From Hyphomonadaceae bacterium JAD_PAG50586_4 (GTDB taxonomy: Bacteria > Pseudomonadota > Alphaproteobacteria > Caulobacterales > Aquidulcibacteraceae): 64,000 nt of DNA. The notes below the pieces were generated by a model, which saw only the letters and a list, made by a program, of their open reading frames with translations, searched no databases and was not told the origin of the DNA. The position numbers were made by a program, and so were the translations under genes. This document shows, piece after piece, positions 1 to 8,311 of the stretch. How positions within the stretch are numbered: the first letter of the stretch is position 1; every line of letters starts with the position of its first letter. Location of the stretch: positions 2,375,501 through 2,439,500 of the forward strand of contig CP096134.1 of assembly GCA_023242925.1 (NCBI GenBank), given 5' to 3'.

Positions 1-2851
1 CATAAAATGCGGTTTGCGTCACTTCTGTGTCGGCGCGTGCGCTGGTGCCGAGTTGGTTGGCGCTGCCGCGCGAATAGCCAGCCGCGACGCCGATCGTGTA
101 ATTGCCGATCGAGCGTTCGACGCCGCCGACCATCTGCCAGGTGCGCAGGCTGTCGTCCGATGAGAACGCGGTGCGCCCAGCCGCCGCCGAAGCCCGCGAT
201 TCACCGTAGCCGCCCGACACGAAAGCGCTGAAGCCCTCCGGCATAGCGCCGACGCTGCGGCTCTCGGTCAACATTGAGGCGAACGAAAGCTCGTGCGCCG
301 ATTGCAGACCTTGGTCGCCGCCGAACGACAACACGTGCGCCGGATCGCCCGCCACTGAGAACTCACTCGTGGTCCCGCCCGAGCGCGAGAGGAGCGACAA
401 GCGATCGTTCAACGTTGCGCCAAACGCTGATTGTTGCATGGCGATGAGACCATGCGCGTCCATCAGCGATCCCGGCGCCATGCTGGAGAAGGCGTTCGAC
501 AGACGCGACGGATCCATCAGGTCGATCTCGCCGTACAAATTGTAGAGCGAAGAATAATGATGTTCGCGCAATTCATCCAACGCCATCGCAAACGGCATCA
601 GCAGCGGGTTGCGCGTGATCAGGTCAAGGAAGCTGCCGGCTTCCAATTTCACGCGCACTGAATCGTCGAGATACGTCACTTTCGGTCGGAGCACGCCGAG
701 GAAGCCGTTGACGCTGCCGAACGTGTCGACCACTTGGCCATCCGCGAGCACGATTGTGTAGGTATTGCCATAGCGAGGCGCGCCAGCGCCGGCGGCTGGC
801 GTGAGCCAAAGATCGCCGCCGAGGCTGATATTGCCCGTCGTGCCTTGAGCGGCGTCGGCGAGGATACGCAATTGGTCTGCGCTTGAGCGCCCGAGTTCGA
901 TCAAGAGTTCGCTGTTCGACGCGAGCACGACATCGCCTTGCACGCGCAACGTGCCGACGCCGATGAGATCGCCGGGCGCGATGACGCCGTCGACGGAGGT
1001 CAAGAACGTCGGATTGAATGTGCCCGTGCCGGTAAGAACGCCTTGGATCAGCAGCGCTTCGCCCGAATTGATGCGACCGTCGACATTCACGAAGCCCGCG
1101 CCAATGGTGAAATCGCTCCAGACATTCAGCGTGCCTGTGGAACGCACATCGAGTTCAGTGAGAATGCCGTCAATGGTGAAACGATCGATAGTAATTGGCG
1201 TTGTCACGCGTGTTGACCCGATCGCGCCGAGCGTCACGTCATAGTAGCGGGCGCGGACGTGATTGGCGGCGGTCGCGCTGTTCACCGGCTCGACATTGTT
1301 GGGCACGAAATTGGTCGAGCCGGGCCCGCCATCGGTAACGATCATCGCGCCGCTGCCGACTGGATTGCCGGGGCCATCCATGGTTTGGCACGATTGTTCA
1401 AGAAAGCAGACCGTGCCCCATCGATCGACCGCGCCGTCCGCACCGCCTTGGTTGGTGTCGGGCACGCCGTTCAACAATTCGCCGTCGGCGCCGATGATCG
1501 CATAATTTGGATCCATGAGCTGGACCCAATGCGCCGGATTGGTCCAATCGCGATTGCCCGCTTTGTTGCCGACATAGCGATACGGATTGTTCTGCACGAT
1601 TTCTTCCCAGAACAGGAAGAGCGGCGGATAGACGTTGAACTGCCCGTAGGTGCTGATGCCGCCATTGAACGACCAACTGCCCGTGAGCACGCCGGCGACG
1701 ACAGGCGTATCCCAGCGTTGATCAACAATCAGCGGGCCGCCGGAATCGCCGCCAGCCGTGGCGCCCTCAAACGGCAGCGCGCCGCCGCCGAGACCGTTGA
1801 AATCATAATAGCCGTTGTTGCGCGCGGGTGCTGGGCCCGCAGTGTTGGTGAAGAAATTCGCCGGCAGATTGTTCGGATCGTGGTTTGGATCATCAAAATC
1901 CAGCCAATAGATCGCGTGCTGCTGGGCGATGAAGCCGGTGAAGGCGGGGCCATTGATCGCTTCGCTGCTCGCCCAATCGTGGCTGCTCATCAGCGCGTCG
2001 ATCATGTTCTCCGCGGAGCGGCGACGATAATCGATGCCCGCGAGGTTGCCGATGCCCGCTGTGCCGACGCCCGCGCCGCCATAACCGGTGATGGTTGCAT
2101 GTGTTGGGCCATCGAGCGGCGAGAACAACAGCGTCCATGTCGGTACGTTCTCAACGTGCGTGTCGAGCGTGACGAGCGCGATGTCGCCATTCGCGAACTC
2201 GCCGCCGCCACCAAGCGCGACGGGTTGCGCGCCGCGATTATACCAAACCTGATTGGCGTTATAGATCGCCAGCGCCACGTTGGTGTTGAAGCCGCTGTCG
2301 CGCCAAATCTCGTACGCGCCCGTGCCGACGGCGCAGCCGTTTACCGCAACGCCCAGGCACCGATTGGTCGAACCAAAGCCAAAGCTCAGCGGAATGCCTT
2401 GCGAGGTGAGCAGCGCGCCGCCCGTGCCGAAATTGCCGTTGACGCCGCCGCCTGTGCCGGTGTCGCTGCCATACCTGTCGGCCGGGTTGTTGTAGACGCA
2501 GTGCGCGGCGGTGATGACGGTGCGCGGGTTGATCAACGTGCCGGTGCAGAGGCTGAGACCGGCTGTCGTCGCGCTGGTCTGTATGAAAGCGATCTGCTGG
2601 CCGATGCCGTTGCTCCCGGCCGGATCGAGCACGTTCGGGGAGTTGGCGTAATTGGCGCCCGTCGCCGGATTGCCGACGCCAGGCGGCGTCGTGTGATTGG
2701 TGACGATGTGTTCGTTGGCTTCCGGCGTGATGGCGTGGTCGCTGACCGATTGCGCGCTCGCAGTGCCGGCAAACGCCGCCGCTAAACACATCGAGATCGC
2801 GGACACAGTCATTTTGAGCGCGCTGACGCGCGTCGTCGCAGACGTTTTCAT
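1..2851 (-). CDS. Trypsin-like serine protease autotransporter (C-terminus outside window)
   Basis: The reading frame runs leftward from the ATG at 2851 to the window edge without a stop, about 950 codons. Residues 1-33 form a signal peptide ending ASA-Q. A chymotrypsin-fold protease follows, with a visible triad: His117 in TAAHC, Asp223 in GDIALVTLD and Ser370 in GGDSGGP. Next is a Gly/Thr-rich beta-helix-like stretch (about residues 540-780, with a passenger-type VDGRINSGEAL segment). From about residue 830 comes an autotransporter beta-domain (GYGESRA, then GGVERSIGNYTIGVAAGYS); its last strands lie beyond the edge. By family analogy the barrel inserts in the outer membrane and displays or releases the protease; substrate unknown. 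No partner gene is visible. The trypsin and autotransporter calls are firm, the cleavage mode is inferred. Confidence 0.88.
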   Translation of the reverse strand, partial: MKTSATTRVSALKMTVSAISMCLAAAFAGTASAQSVSDHAITPEANEHIVTNHTTPPGVGNPATGANYANSPNVLDPAGSNGIGQQIAFIQTSATTAGLSLCTGTLINPRTVITAAHCVYNNPADRYGSDTGTGGGVNGNFGTGGALLTSQGIPLSFGFGSTNRCLGVAVNGCAVGTGAYEIWRDSGFNTNVALAIYNANQVWYNRGAQPVALGGGGEFANGDIALVTLDTHVENVPTWTLLFSPLDGPTHATITGYGGAGVGTAGIGNLAGIDYRRRSAENMIDALMSSHDWASSEAINGPAFTGFIAQQHAIYWLDFDDPNHDPNNLPANFFTNTAGPAPARNNGYYDFNGLGGGALPFEGATAGGDSGGPLIVDQRWDTPVVAGVLTGSWSFNGGISTYGQFNVYPPLFLFWEEIVQNNPYRYVGNKAGNRDWTNPAHWVQLMDPNYAIIGADGELLNGVPDTNQGGADGAVDRWGTVCFLEQSCQTMDGPGNPVGSGAMIVTDGGPGSTNFVPNNVEPVNSATAANHVRARYYDVTLGAIGSTRVTTPITIDRFTIDGILTELDVRSTGTLNVWSDFTIGAGFVNVDGRINSGEALLIQGVLTGTGTFNPTFLTSVDGVIAPGDLIGVGTLRVQGDVVLASNSELLIELGRSSADQLRILADAAQGTTGNISLGGDLWLTPAAGAGAPRYGNTYTIVLADGQVVDTFGSVNGFLGVLRPKVTYLDDSVRVKLEAGSFLDLITRNPLLMPFAMALDELREHHYSSLYNLYGEIDLMDPSRLSNAFSSMAPGSLMDAHGLIAMQQSAFGATLNDRLSLLSRSGGTTSEFSVAGDPAHVLSFGGDQGLQSAHELSFASMLTESRSVGAMPEGFSAFVSGGYGESRASAAAGRTAFSSDDSLRTWQMVGGVERSIGNYTIGVAAGYSRGSANQLGTSARADTEVTQTAFY

Positions 2852-3253
2852 GTGAACCCCTCAGATTGTTGGAACACCCCGCCCCCAATTCGCCGTATTT
2901 GCGACACGAAAGGGCCGCCTCGTTTCGACTCCGGTCAAGACAATCCGGGCGTGTGAACTGGATTTAAGGGGCGTATTGCGAACGCGATGCCGGCTTCGCA
3001 AATGCGGTAGGCAAAGGCGCCGCCTGCGTCAGCACTTTGCAGGCTTCGCGCGATCGTTTGACCTTCGACGGCCTTGCGCATAAAAGCCCGCCCACGCGCT
3101 AGCTCCAAGCTGCGCTTTGACCGGCACACGTCCCTATATCAGGGTCCGGAGGCTGGCGAGGCGCCCCGCCCGACGTGATCGTCCGGCGGGGTAAAACTGC
3201 TTTTGGCCAACCGATTTCCAAGGAAATCGGACAAAGCGTGATGTGGAGTTTTG
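2852..3253. other. Divergent intergenic region between autotransporter and ffh
   Basis: These 402 bases separate the leftward autotransporter gene from rightward ffh and should carry both promoters. The only strong structure is a palindrome pair at 3203-3230 just before ffh. A 64-codon open frame on the minus strand (2935-3129) has no convincing ribosome site or protein character and is not called. No tRNA or known small RNA is recognisable. Confidence 0.6.
3203..3230. repeat. Abutting palindromes in the ffh leader
   Basis: An 8-bp palindrome TTGGCCAA (3203-3210) abuts a longer inverted repeat, CCGATTTCC-AA-GGAAATCGG (3211-3230), with perfect 9-bp arms and a 2-bp spacer. It ends 23 bases before the ffh start codon, just ahead of a TGGAG ribosome site. 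The dyad suits a dimeric DNA-binding protein better than an RNA hairpin because the spacer is only two bases. No T-tract follows, so it is not a terminator. Confidence 0.6.
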
Positions 3254-4723
3254 ATGTTTGAGGCCCTGACAGAACGCCTAGGCGGCGTTTTCGACAAGCT
3301 CACTGGGCGCGGCGCGCTCAGCGAGGCGGACGTCGATGCGGCGCTGCGCGAAGTGCGTGTCGCGCTGCTCGAGGCCGACGTCGCCCTGCCGGTGGTGAAG
3401 GATTTCATCGCCAAAGTCCGGGTCGAGGCCGTTGGCGAAAACGTCATCAAGTCGGTGAAGCCCGGTCAGCAAGTCATCAAGATTGTCTATGACACGCTGG
3501 TCGAGACGCTCGGCGGCGAAGGCCCATCCGAAGGGCTGCGCATCCACGGCGAGCCCCCGAACGTCATCATGATGGCCGGCCTCCAGGGTTCCGGCAAAAC
3601 CACCACCACGGCGAAAATCGCCAACCGTCTGACCAAGACGGACCGCAAGCGCGTGCTGATGGCTTCGCTCGACACCCGCCGTCCAGCGGCGATGGAGCAG
3701 CTGAGCACGCTTGGCAAAAGCATTGGCGTCGACGTGCTGCCGATTGTGGCGGGCCAACCGCCGGCTGAGATCGCCAAACGCGCGCTGACCGCCGCCCGCC
3801 TCGGCGGCCATGACGTCCTCATCCTCGACACAGCCGGCCGCACCACTCTCGATGAAGAGATGATGCTGGAAGCGGCCTCCATCGCCCAGATCGCCAAGCC
3901 GGGCGAAGTGCTGCTGGTGGCCGATAGCTTGACCGGCCAGGACGCGGTCGAAACCGCCAAGCGCTTCCACGAGCGCCTTCCGCTAACCGGCCTCGTTCTC
4001 ACCCGCGCCGATGGCGACGGCCGCGGCGGCGCAGCACTTTCGATGCGCGCCGTCACCGGCCTGCCGATCAAATTCCTCGGCGCTGGCGAACGCCCCGACG
4101 CGCTGGAGCCGTTCGACGCCGCCCGTATTGCCGGCCGTATTCTCGACCGCGGCGACATCGTCGGACTGGTCGAAAAAGCCGTCGAGCAAGTCGATCGAGA
4201 CGAAGCCGAGAAGCTCGCCAGGAAGATGGCCAAAGGCCGCTTCGATTTCGACGACATGGAAAAGCAGCTGAACCAGCTGATCCAGCTCGGTGGCCTCAAG
4301 GGCGTCATGGGCATGCTGCCTGGCGCCCAGAAGATCAAAAGCCAGATTTCCGAAGCACAGCTCGATGACCGCCAACTCAACCGCCAGATCGGCATTATCC
4401 GCTCGATGACCAAGGCCGAGCGGGCCAAACCTGACCTATTGAACGGCCGCCGGCGCGCCCGGATCGCCAAGGGCGCCGGCGTCGAAGTCGTGGAGGTGAA
4501 CCGCCTCCTGAAGATGCACCGCAACATGGCGGACATGGCTAAGGCCATGGGGAAGGGCAAAATGCCCTTCGGCATGCCTGGGATGGGAGGCGCCATGCCT
4601 TCCCCTGAGGCGCTAAAACAATTGGGCTCCGGTAAACAGTTACCAGGCCTTAACCCTCATTCTGCGCTTCCAGGGCTTCCTGGGGGCCTTCCGGGGCTTC
4701 CCGGAAGCAACAAAAAAAGCTAA
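3254..4723 (+). CDS. ffh: Signal recognition particle protein Ffh
   Basis: Ffh binds 4.5S RNA and signal sequences of nascent membrane proteins and delivers them to FtsY. The 489-residue product has the usual N domain, the GTPase G domain with P-loop GLQGSGKTTT (about residue 109), DTAGR and a TRADGDGRGG version of the G4 region, then a Met-rich M domain (KMHRNMADMAKAMGKGKMPF). A TTG directly upstream would add one residue, but the ATG at 3254 sits correctly after TGGAG (3244-3248). It heads the ffh-rpsP-rimM-trmD-rplS cluster common in alphaproteobacteria; rpsP follows after 24 bases. The C-terminal tail is Gly/Pro/Leu-rich. The receptor gene ftsY lies 5 kb downstream. Confidence 0.97.
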   Translation: MFEALTERLGGVFDKLTGRGALSEADVDAALREVRVALLEADVALPVVKDFIAKVRVEAVGENVIKSVKPGQQVIKIVYDTLVETLGGEGPSEGLRIHGEPPNVIMMAGLQGSGKTTTTAKIANRLTKTDRKRVLMASLDTRRPAAMEQLSTLGKSIGVDVLPIVAGQPPAEIAKRALTAARLGGHDVLILDTAGRTTLDEEMMLEAASIAQIAKPGEVLLVADSLTGQDAVETAKRFHERLPLTGLVLTRADGDGRGGAALSMRAVTGLPIKFLGAGERPDALEPFDAARIAGRILDRGDIVGLVEKAVEQVDRDEAEKLARKMAKGRFDFDDMEKQLNQLIQLGGLKGVMGMLPGAQKIKSQISEAQLDDRQLNRQIGIIRSMTKAERAKPDLLNGRRRARIAKGAGVEVVEVNRLLKMHRNMADMAKAMGKGKMPFGMPGMGGAMPSPEALKQLGSGKQLPGLNPHSALPGLPGGLPGLPGSNKKS

Positions 4724-4747
4724 GAGTTCAAAGGAGAAGCTTAGAAA

Positions 4748-5110
4748 ATGTCCCTGAAAATCCGTCTCGCCCGCGGCGGCGCCAAGAAGCGTCCGTTCTA
4801 CTCCATCGTTGTGGCCGACAGCCGTAGCCCCCGCGACGGGCGTTTCATCGAGAAAGTCGGAACCTACAACCCTATATTGAAGGCCGATGACCCGAACCGG
4901 GTCCTGCTGAAGCTCGAACGTATTCAAGAATGGATGACAAAAGGCGCCCTGCCGACCGACCGTGTTGCACGGTTTCTTGACCAGGCCGGCGTTATGAAGC
5001 GCGAAACCCGCAATAATCCCAACAAGGCCCAACCCGGTAAGAAGATGGCTGAACGCGCTGCTGCAAACGCGCCGGCCGCTGCTGAGGGCGAAGCCGCCTC
5101 GGAGGCGTAA
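4748..5110 (+). CDS. rpsP: 30S ribosomal protein S16
   Basis: A structural protein of the 30S subunit body. The N-terminus ([20 protein letters not shown]) and VGTYNP segment are diagnostic. At 120 residues it is longer than the roughly 80-residue E. coli form; the extra C-terminal part is Ala/Glu/Lys-rich, as in many alphaproteobacteria. AAAGGAGAAG lies about 10 bases before the ATG. It sits between ffh and rimM in what looks like one transcription unit. Confidence 0.98.
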   Translation: MSLKIRLARGGAKKRPFYSIVVADSRSPRDGRFIEKVGTYNPILKADDPNRVLLKLERIQEWMTKGALPTDRVARFLDQAGVMKRETRNNPNKAQPGKKMAERAAANAPAAAEGEAASEA

Positions 5111-5228
5111 GAAAACCCTTGCCGAACAAGAAGTCCGCCAATTCTAAGCCCGCTCCTAAGGCGGCTGCCGCAGCGAAGGTCGCGGCCGCCAAAAGGCCGC
5201 GCCGGCGCCTCTAAAGGCCGCCGCGCCG

Positions 5229-6467
5229 GTGAAGAAGGAGCGGCCGAAGGCCGCCGCGAAGCCGGTCGCCAAGGCCAAGCCGGAGGTCGCGCTGAAAGCG
5301 GCGGCCCCGGTGAAGGCAGCCCCAAAGGCTGAGAAGCCTGCGCCGAAGGTCGCCCCGAAGCCGGCCCCTCCGGCCAAGGCGGCTGCGCCCAAGAAAGCGG
5401 ACGTGAAAGCGGCCCCGGCGCCCAAGACTGCGCCGAAGCTCGAGGCAAAGGCGAAAGCCCCAGCCCCCGCCCCAAAGGCGGCGACCAAACCGGTTGCCAA
5501 AGTCGCCCCGGACCCGAAGGCCGCCGCGAAAGCTGGAGCCGAGGCGAAGGCGGCCAAGCCCGTCACTAAAGGCAAACCGCTCCCAGCAGAGACCAAAGCC
5601 GCGCCGGCTAAACCGGAAAAGCCGGTCAAGGTCGAAGCAAAGCCCGTCGAAAAGGCCAAGCCCGAGCCGAAGGTGAAGGCTGAAAAGCCCAAGCCCGAGC
5701 CGAAGGCCCCGAAGGTCAAGCCGGTAAAGCCGCCGAAGCTTGCGCCGGTCGCGGCCGCGTTCGCAGGCCCTATCCCGTCGAAGCCGCTGGCCGTCGCCGC
5801 CGGTCGTGCGCAGCCCGTCGCCATGACGCCGCTGAGCGCCCCTATCCGCCAAGCGCCGAAACCGCTTGCCGCGCCCAAGCCGGTCGCGGTCGAGCCTGAA
5901 ATGGTGGGTGATTTGCAGTCTGTGCCGGCCTTCAAGGGCAAGACCAATGGCGCCAAGGGTATGGTGCTTGTGGGCGCGATCGCTGGCGCGTTCGGCGTGA
6001 AGGGCGAAGTGCGTCTGCGCGCCTTCACCGACAAGAAGGACGGGGTCATCGCCTACGGTCCGCTGCATAGCGAAGACGGCAAGGTGATCCTGAAGCCGAA
6101 ATCCTGGCGCGAACTGAAGGATGGCGTCGCTGTCGTCGCGCCGGAAGTGAAGACCCGCGAGGATGCTGAAGCGCTGAAAGGCACGCGCCTGTTCGTGCCG
6201 CGCGCCAACCTGCCGCCAACGGCGGAGGACGAGTTCTACGTTGTCGATCTACTCGGCTCACGCGCCGAAGCGGTGGACGGCACGGTGCTCGGTGAGATTT
6301 GCGCGGTCTGGAATTTCGGTGCCGGCGACATTATCGAATATCGCCCGCCGAACGGTGGTCCGAATGTACGCATCACCTTCACCAAGGAGTCGGTGCCGCA
6401 TGTCGATCTCGCCGCCAAGCGCGTCGTGATCGATCCGCCGGCCCCAGAGCCTGCCAACGGCAAGTAG
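5229..6467 (+). CDS. rimM: Ribosome maturation factor RimM with long Lys/Ala/Pro-rich N-terminal extension
   Basis: RimM binds S19 and assists late 30S assembly. The conserved RimM module is the last 169 residues, beginning near the ATG at 5961 (MVLVGAIAGAFGVKGEVRLR) and including DEFYVVDLLG. In front lie about 240 residues of Lys/Ala/Pro repeats of the KPAPKAAAK type, histone H1-like in composition. The uninterrupted frame begins at GTG 5229. The same low-complexity protein continues upstream in another frame from TTG 5119, only 8 bases after rpsP; one missing base in the A run at 5191-5194 would join them. Translation could alternatively start at ATG 5901 or 5961. The RimM identity is firm; the true start is not. 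trmD follows after 33 bases. Confidence 0.85.
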   Translation: MKKERPKAAAKPVAKAKPEVALKAAAPVKAAPKAEKPAPKVAPKPAPPAKAAAPKKADVKAAPAPKTAPKLEAKAKAPAPAPKAATKPVAKVAPDPKAAAKAGAEAKAAKPVTKGKPLPAETKAAPAKPEKPVKVEAKPVEKAKPEPKVKAEKPKPEPKAPKVKPVKPPKLAPVAAAFAGPIPSKPLAVAAGRAQPVAMTPLSAPIRQAPKPLAAPKPVAVEPEMVGDLQSVPAFKGKTNGAKGMVLVGAIAGAFGVKGEVRLRAFTDKKDGVIAYGPLHSEDGKVILKPKSWRELKDGVAVVAPEVKTREDAEALKGTRLFVPRANLPPTAEDEFYVVDLLGSRAEAVDGTVLGEICAVWNFGAGDIIEYRPPNGGPNVRITFTKESVPHVDLAAKRVVIDPPAPEPANGK

Positions 6468-6500
6468 CGCGCACGCGCTGCGCCGCGTACAGCTGACGCG

Positions 6501-7547
6501 ATGTTTGCGGCTTCCATCATCACTCTGTTCCCAGAAGCGTTTCCGGGCACGCTGGGTGTTTCGCTGATCGGCAAAGCGCTGCGCGATGGGGCGTGGTCGC
6601 TCGACACCGTGCAGCTGCGTGATTTCGGGCAAGGTCCGCACAAGAACATCGACGACACGCCCGCCGGCGGTGGCGCAGGCATGGTGATCCGCGCCGACGT
6701 GGCGGCGGCGGCGATCGACTCCATTCCGCGCAATGATCGCCCGCTGATCTATCTCTCACCGCGCGGCAAACAGCTCAGCCAAGAGATGGCGCAGCAATGG
6801 GCGGCGGGCCCGGGCGTCATCCTGCTCTGCGGCCGCTTCGAGGGCTTGGACGAGCGCGTAATCGAAGCGCGCGGCATGCGGGAAGTCGCGGTCGGCCAAG
6901 CCGTGCTCGCCGGTGGCGAAGCAGCGGCGCTGGTGGTGCTGGAAGCGTGTGTGCGCCTGTTGCCGGGCGTGCTTGGCAATCAGAGCTCGATTGTCGAAGA
7001 GAGCTTCAGCGACGGCCTGCTCGAGCATCCTCAATACACCCGCCCCCGCGAATGGGAGGGGCGCACCATCCCCGAAGTGCTGCTGAACGGCGACCATGCC
7101 AAGATCGAAGCCTGGCGGCGCGCTGAGCGCGAACGCATCACCGCCCAAAGACGGCCTGATTTGCGCGTCACCCCTCCAAGGATTGATCGCGGAGATTCCA
7201 TGCGCTTTCTGGCGTTCGCCCTCGCCTGCCTCTTCGCCACCAGCGCGGGCGCGCAAACCAATGCCGAGGTCGAGCGCGCCGCGACCGCCCTCTCCGCCAT
7301 CTGGCGCCCCGTCGAAGGTGCTCTAACGCCCACCACCATCAACGCCGCTTGCGCAGGCGCTGTGGAGGAGATCGCCGCCATCGAGGCCGCCCTGCCTGCG
7401 GTGCTGACGCCTCAATCACTCCAGCGCGTGCGTGGCCTGCGCGGCATGCTGATCGTTCCCGCCGGCGACGTCACCGGTTGGCTCTATGTCTTCCCCCGCT
7501 CGGCGTGGAGTGGATCACGCCCGGCATGGGGCGCGTCACTGTGGTAA
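6501..7547 (+). CDS. trmD: tRNA (guanine-37-N1)-methyltransferase TrmD (open frame runs on into next gene)
   Basis: TrmD makes m1G37 in tRNAs that read CUN, CCN and CGG codons, preventing +1 slippage. The SPOUT methyltransferase covers about residues 1-230: N-terminal IITLFPEAF, GGGAGMV, the cofactor trefoil-knot region LCGRFEGLDERVIEA and PQYTRP. The usual end (ERITAQRRPDL) is present, but no stop codon follows; the frame continues through an obvious new start with its own GGAG ribosome site at 7200. Either a base error near 7150-7195 removed the stop or the two proteins are fused. I treat residue 233 as the functional end and list the downstream gene separately. Confidence 0.93.
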   Translation: MFAASIITLFPEAFPGTLGVSLIGKALRDGAWSLDTVQLRDFGQGPHKNIDDTPAGGGAGMVIRADVAAAAIDSIPRNDRPLIYLSPRGKQLSQEMAQQWAAGPGVILLCGRFEGLDERVIEARGMREVAVGQAVLAGGEAAALVVLEACVRLLPGVLGNQSSIVEESFSDGLLEHPQYTRPREWEGRTIPEVLLNGDHAKIEAWRRAERERITAQRRPDLRVTPPRIDRGDSMRFLAFALACLFATSAGAQTNAEVERAATALSAIWRPVEGALTPTTINAACAGAVEEIAAIEAALPAVLTPQSLQRVRGLRGMLIVPAGDVTGWLYVFPRSAWSGSRPAWGASLW

Positions 7548-7696
7548 GCGAGGCTGACGGGTTTCTGGCGTTGCAGGACGGGGCAGGGCAAAGCATCAGC
7601 CTACAATTGGGCCGCGCCGGCCAGTGGCCCATGATGCGCATCCGGCAGCCTGAGGGCGCCACGCTGAACTATGTGGGATGCGCGCCGGCAGGTTAG
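7200..7696 (+). CDS. Secreted protein of unknown function (frame break at about 7495)
   Basis: ATG 7200 follows GGAG by five bases and opens a clear signal peptide (MRFLAFALACLFATSAGAQ). The mature part is about 145 residues with no motif I recognise; it has two Cys, one in NAACAGAV and one near the C-terminus in YVGCAPAG. The N-terminal part is in the trmD frame; from about 7495 the protein continues in the -1 frame (LGVEWITPGMGRVTVVSEAD) to the stop at 7694-7696. One extra C in the run at 7493-7497 would make a continuous 165-residue periplasmic protein. It lies inside the trmD-rplS cluster, an unusual place for a secreted orphan. Confidence 0.6.
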
Positions 7697-7798
7697 CTTT
7701 ACCCCTCGACAGCACCCGAAGCTTCCCTTATACGCCCCGCTTTCCCGTGGTTTCCTAATGGAAGCGCCGGCCTCTAGCCTGTGCGCTCGGTTGCGTAA

Positions 7799-8206
7799 AT
7801 GAACCTGCTCCAGACGCTTGAACAAGAAGAAGTCGCCCGCATCACCAAGGGCAAGACGATCCCCTCTTTCGATCCGGGCGACACGCTGCGCGTGAACGTG
7901 AAGATCAAGGAAGGCGAGCGCGAGCGCGTTCAGGCCTATGAAGGCGTCTGCATCGCCCGTTCGGGTGGCGGCCTCAATGCGAACTTCACCGTCCGCAAGA
8001 TCAGCTTCGGCGAAGGCGTCGAGCGCGTGTTTCCGCTCTACTCGCCGACCGTCGACAGCATCGACGTCGTCCGTCGCGGTAAGGTGCGTCGCGCGAAGCT
8101 TTATTACCTGCGCGACCGTCGCGGCAAGTCGGCCCGTATCGCCGAGCGCGCTGGCGGCGCGCGCGAAGAAGCGTTCGTCGGCGAAGCCAACGAAGCCGCT
8201 GAATAA
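7799..8206 (+). CDS. rplS: 50S ribosomal protein L19
   Basis: L19 lies at the 30S-50S interface. The N-terminus [15 protein letters not shown], the [13 protein letters not shown] segment and the basic [20 protein letters not shown] block are typical. It has 135 residues, with a short acidic tail. It is the last gene of the ffh-rpsP-rimM-trmD cluster and a strong intrinsic terminator follows at 8230. Confidence 0.98.
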   Translation: MNLLQTLEQEEVARITKGKTIPSFDPGDTLRVNVKIKEGERERVQAYEGVCIARSGGGLNANFTVRKISFGEGVERVFPLYSPTVDSIDVVRRGKVRRAKLYYLRDRRGKSARIAERAGGAREEAFVGEANEAAE

Positions 8207-8229
8207 GCTCTGCAGCTTCTCTAAATTCG

Positions 8230-8260
8230 AAAGCCCCGCGATGACCTCGCGGGGCTTTTC
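8230..8260 (+). terminator. Intrinsic terminator after rplS
   Basis: A 10-bp perfect stem, AAGCCCCGCG with CGCGGGGCTT, around a 7-base loop is followed by TTC. It begins 24 bases after the rplS stop and separates the ribosomal cluster from mtaB. Confidence 0.85.
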
Positions 8261-8311
8261 ATTTCCAGCGCTTGACCTGCCGCCCCCACGCGCTCACCTG
8301 ACCTTTATTCC

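Noticed and set aside
1259-2785. 508-codon open frame antisense to the autotransporter
   Set aside because: Composition is that of a high-GC shadow frame; the minus strand encodes a signal peptide, a full protease triad and a barrel domain.
5188-5195. Programmed -1 frameshift at GCC-AAA-AG in the RimM extension
   Set aside because: The tRNAs would not re-pair after slipping (no X-XXY-YYZ heptamer); a missing base in the A run is simpler given twelve similar breaks.
5156-6049. Gly/Ala/Phe-rich open frame antisense to the RimM extension
   Set aside because: It arises from reading the Lys/Ala/Pro repeats backwards; no ribosome site and no similarity.
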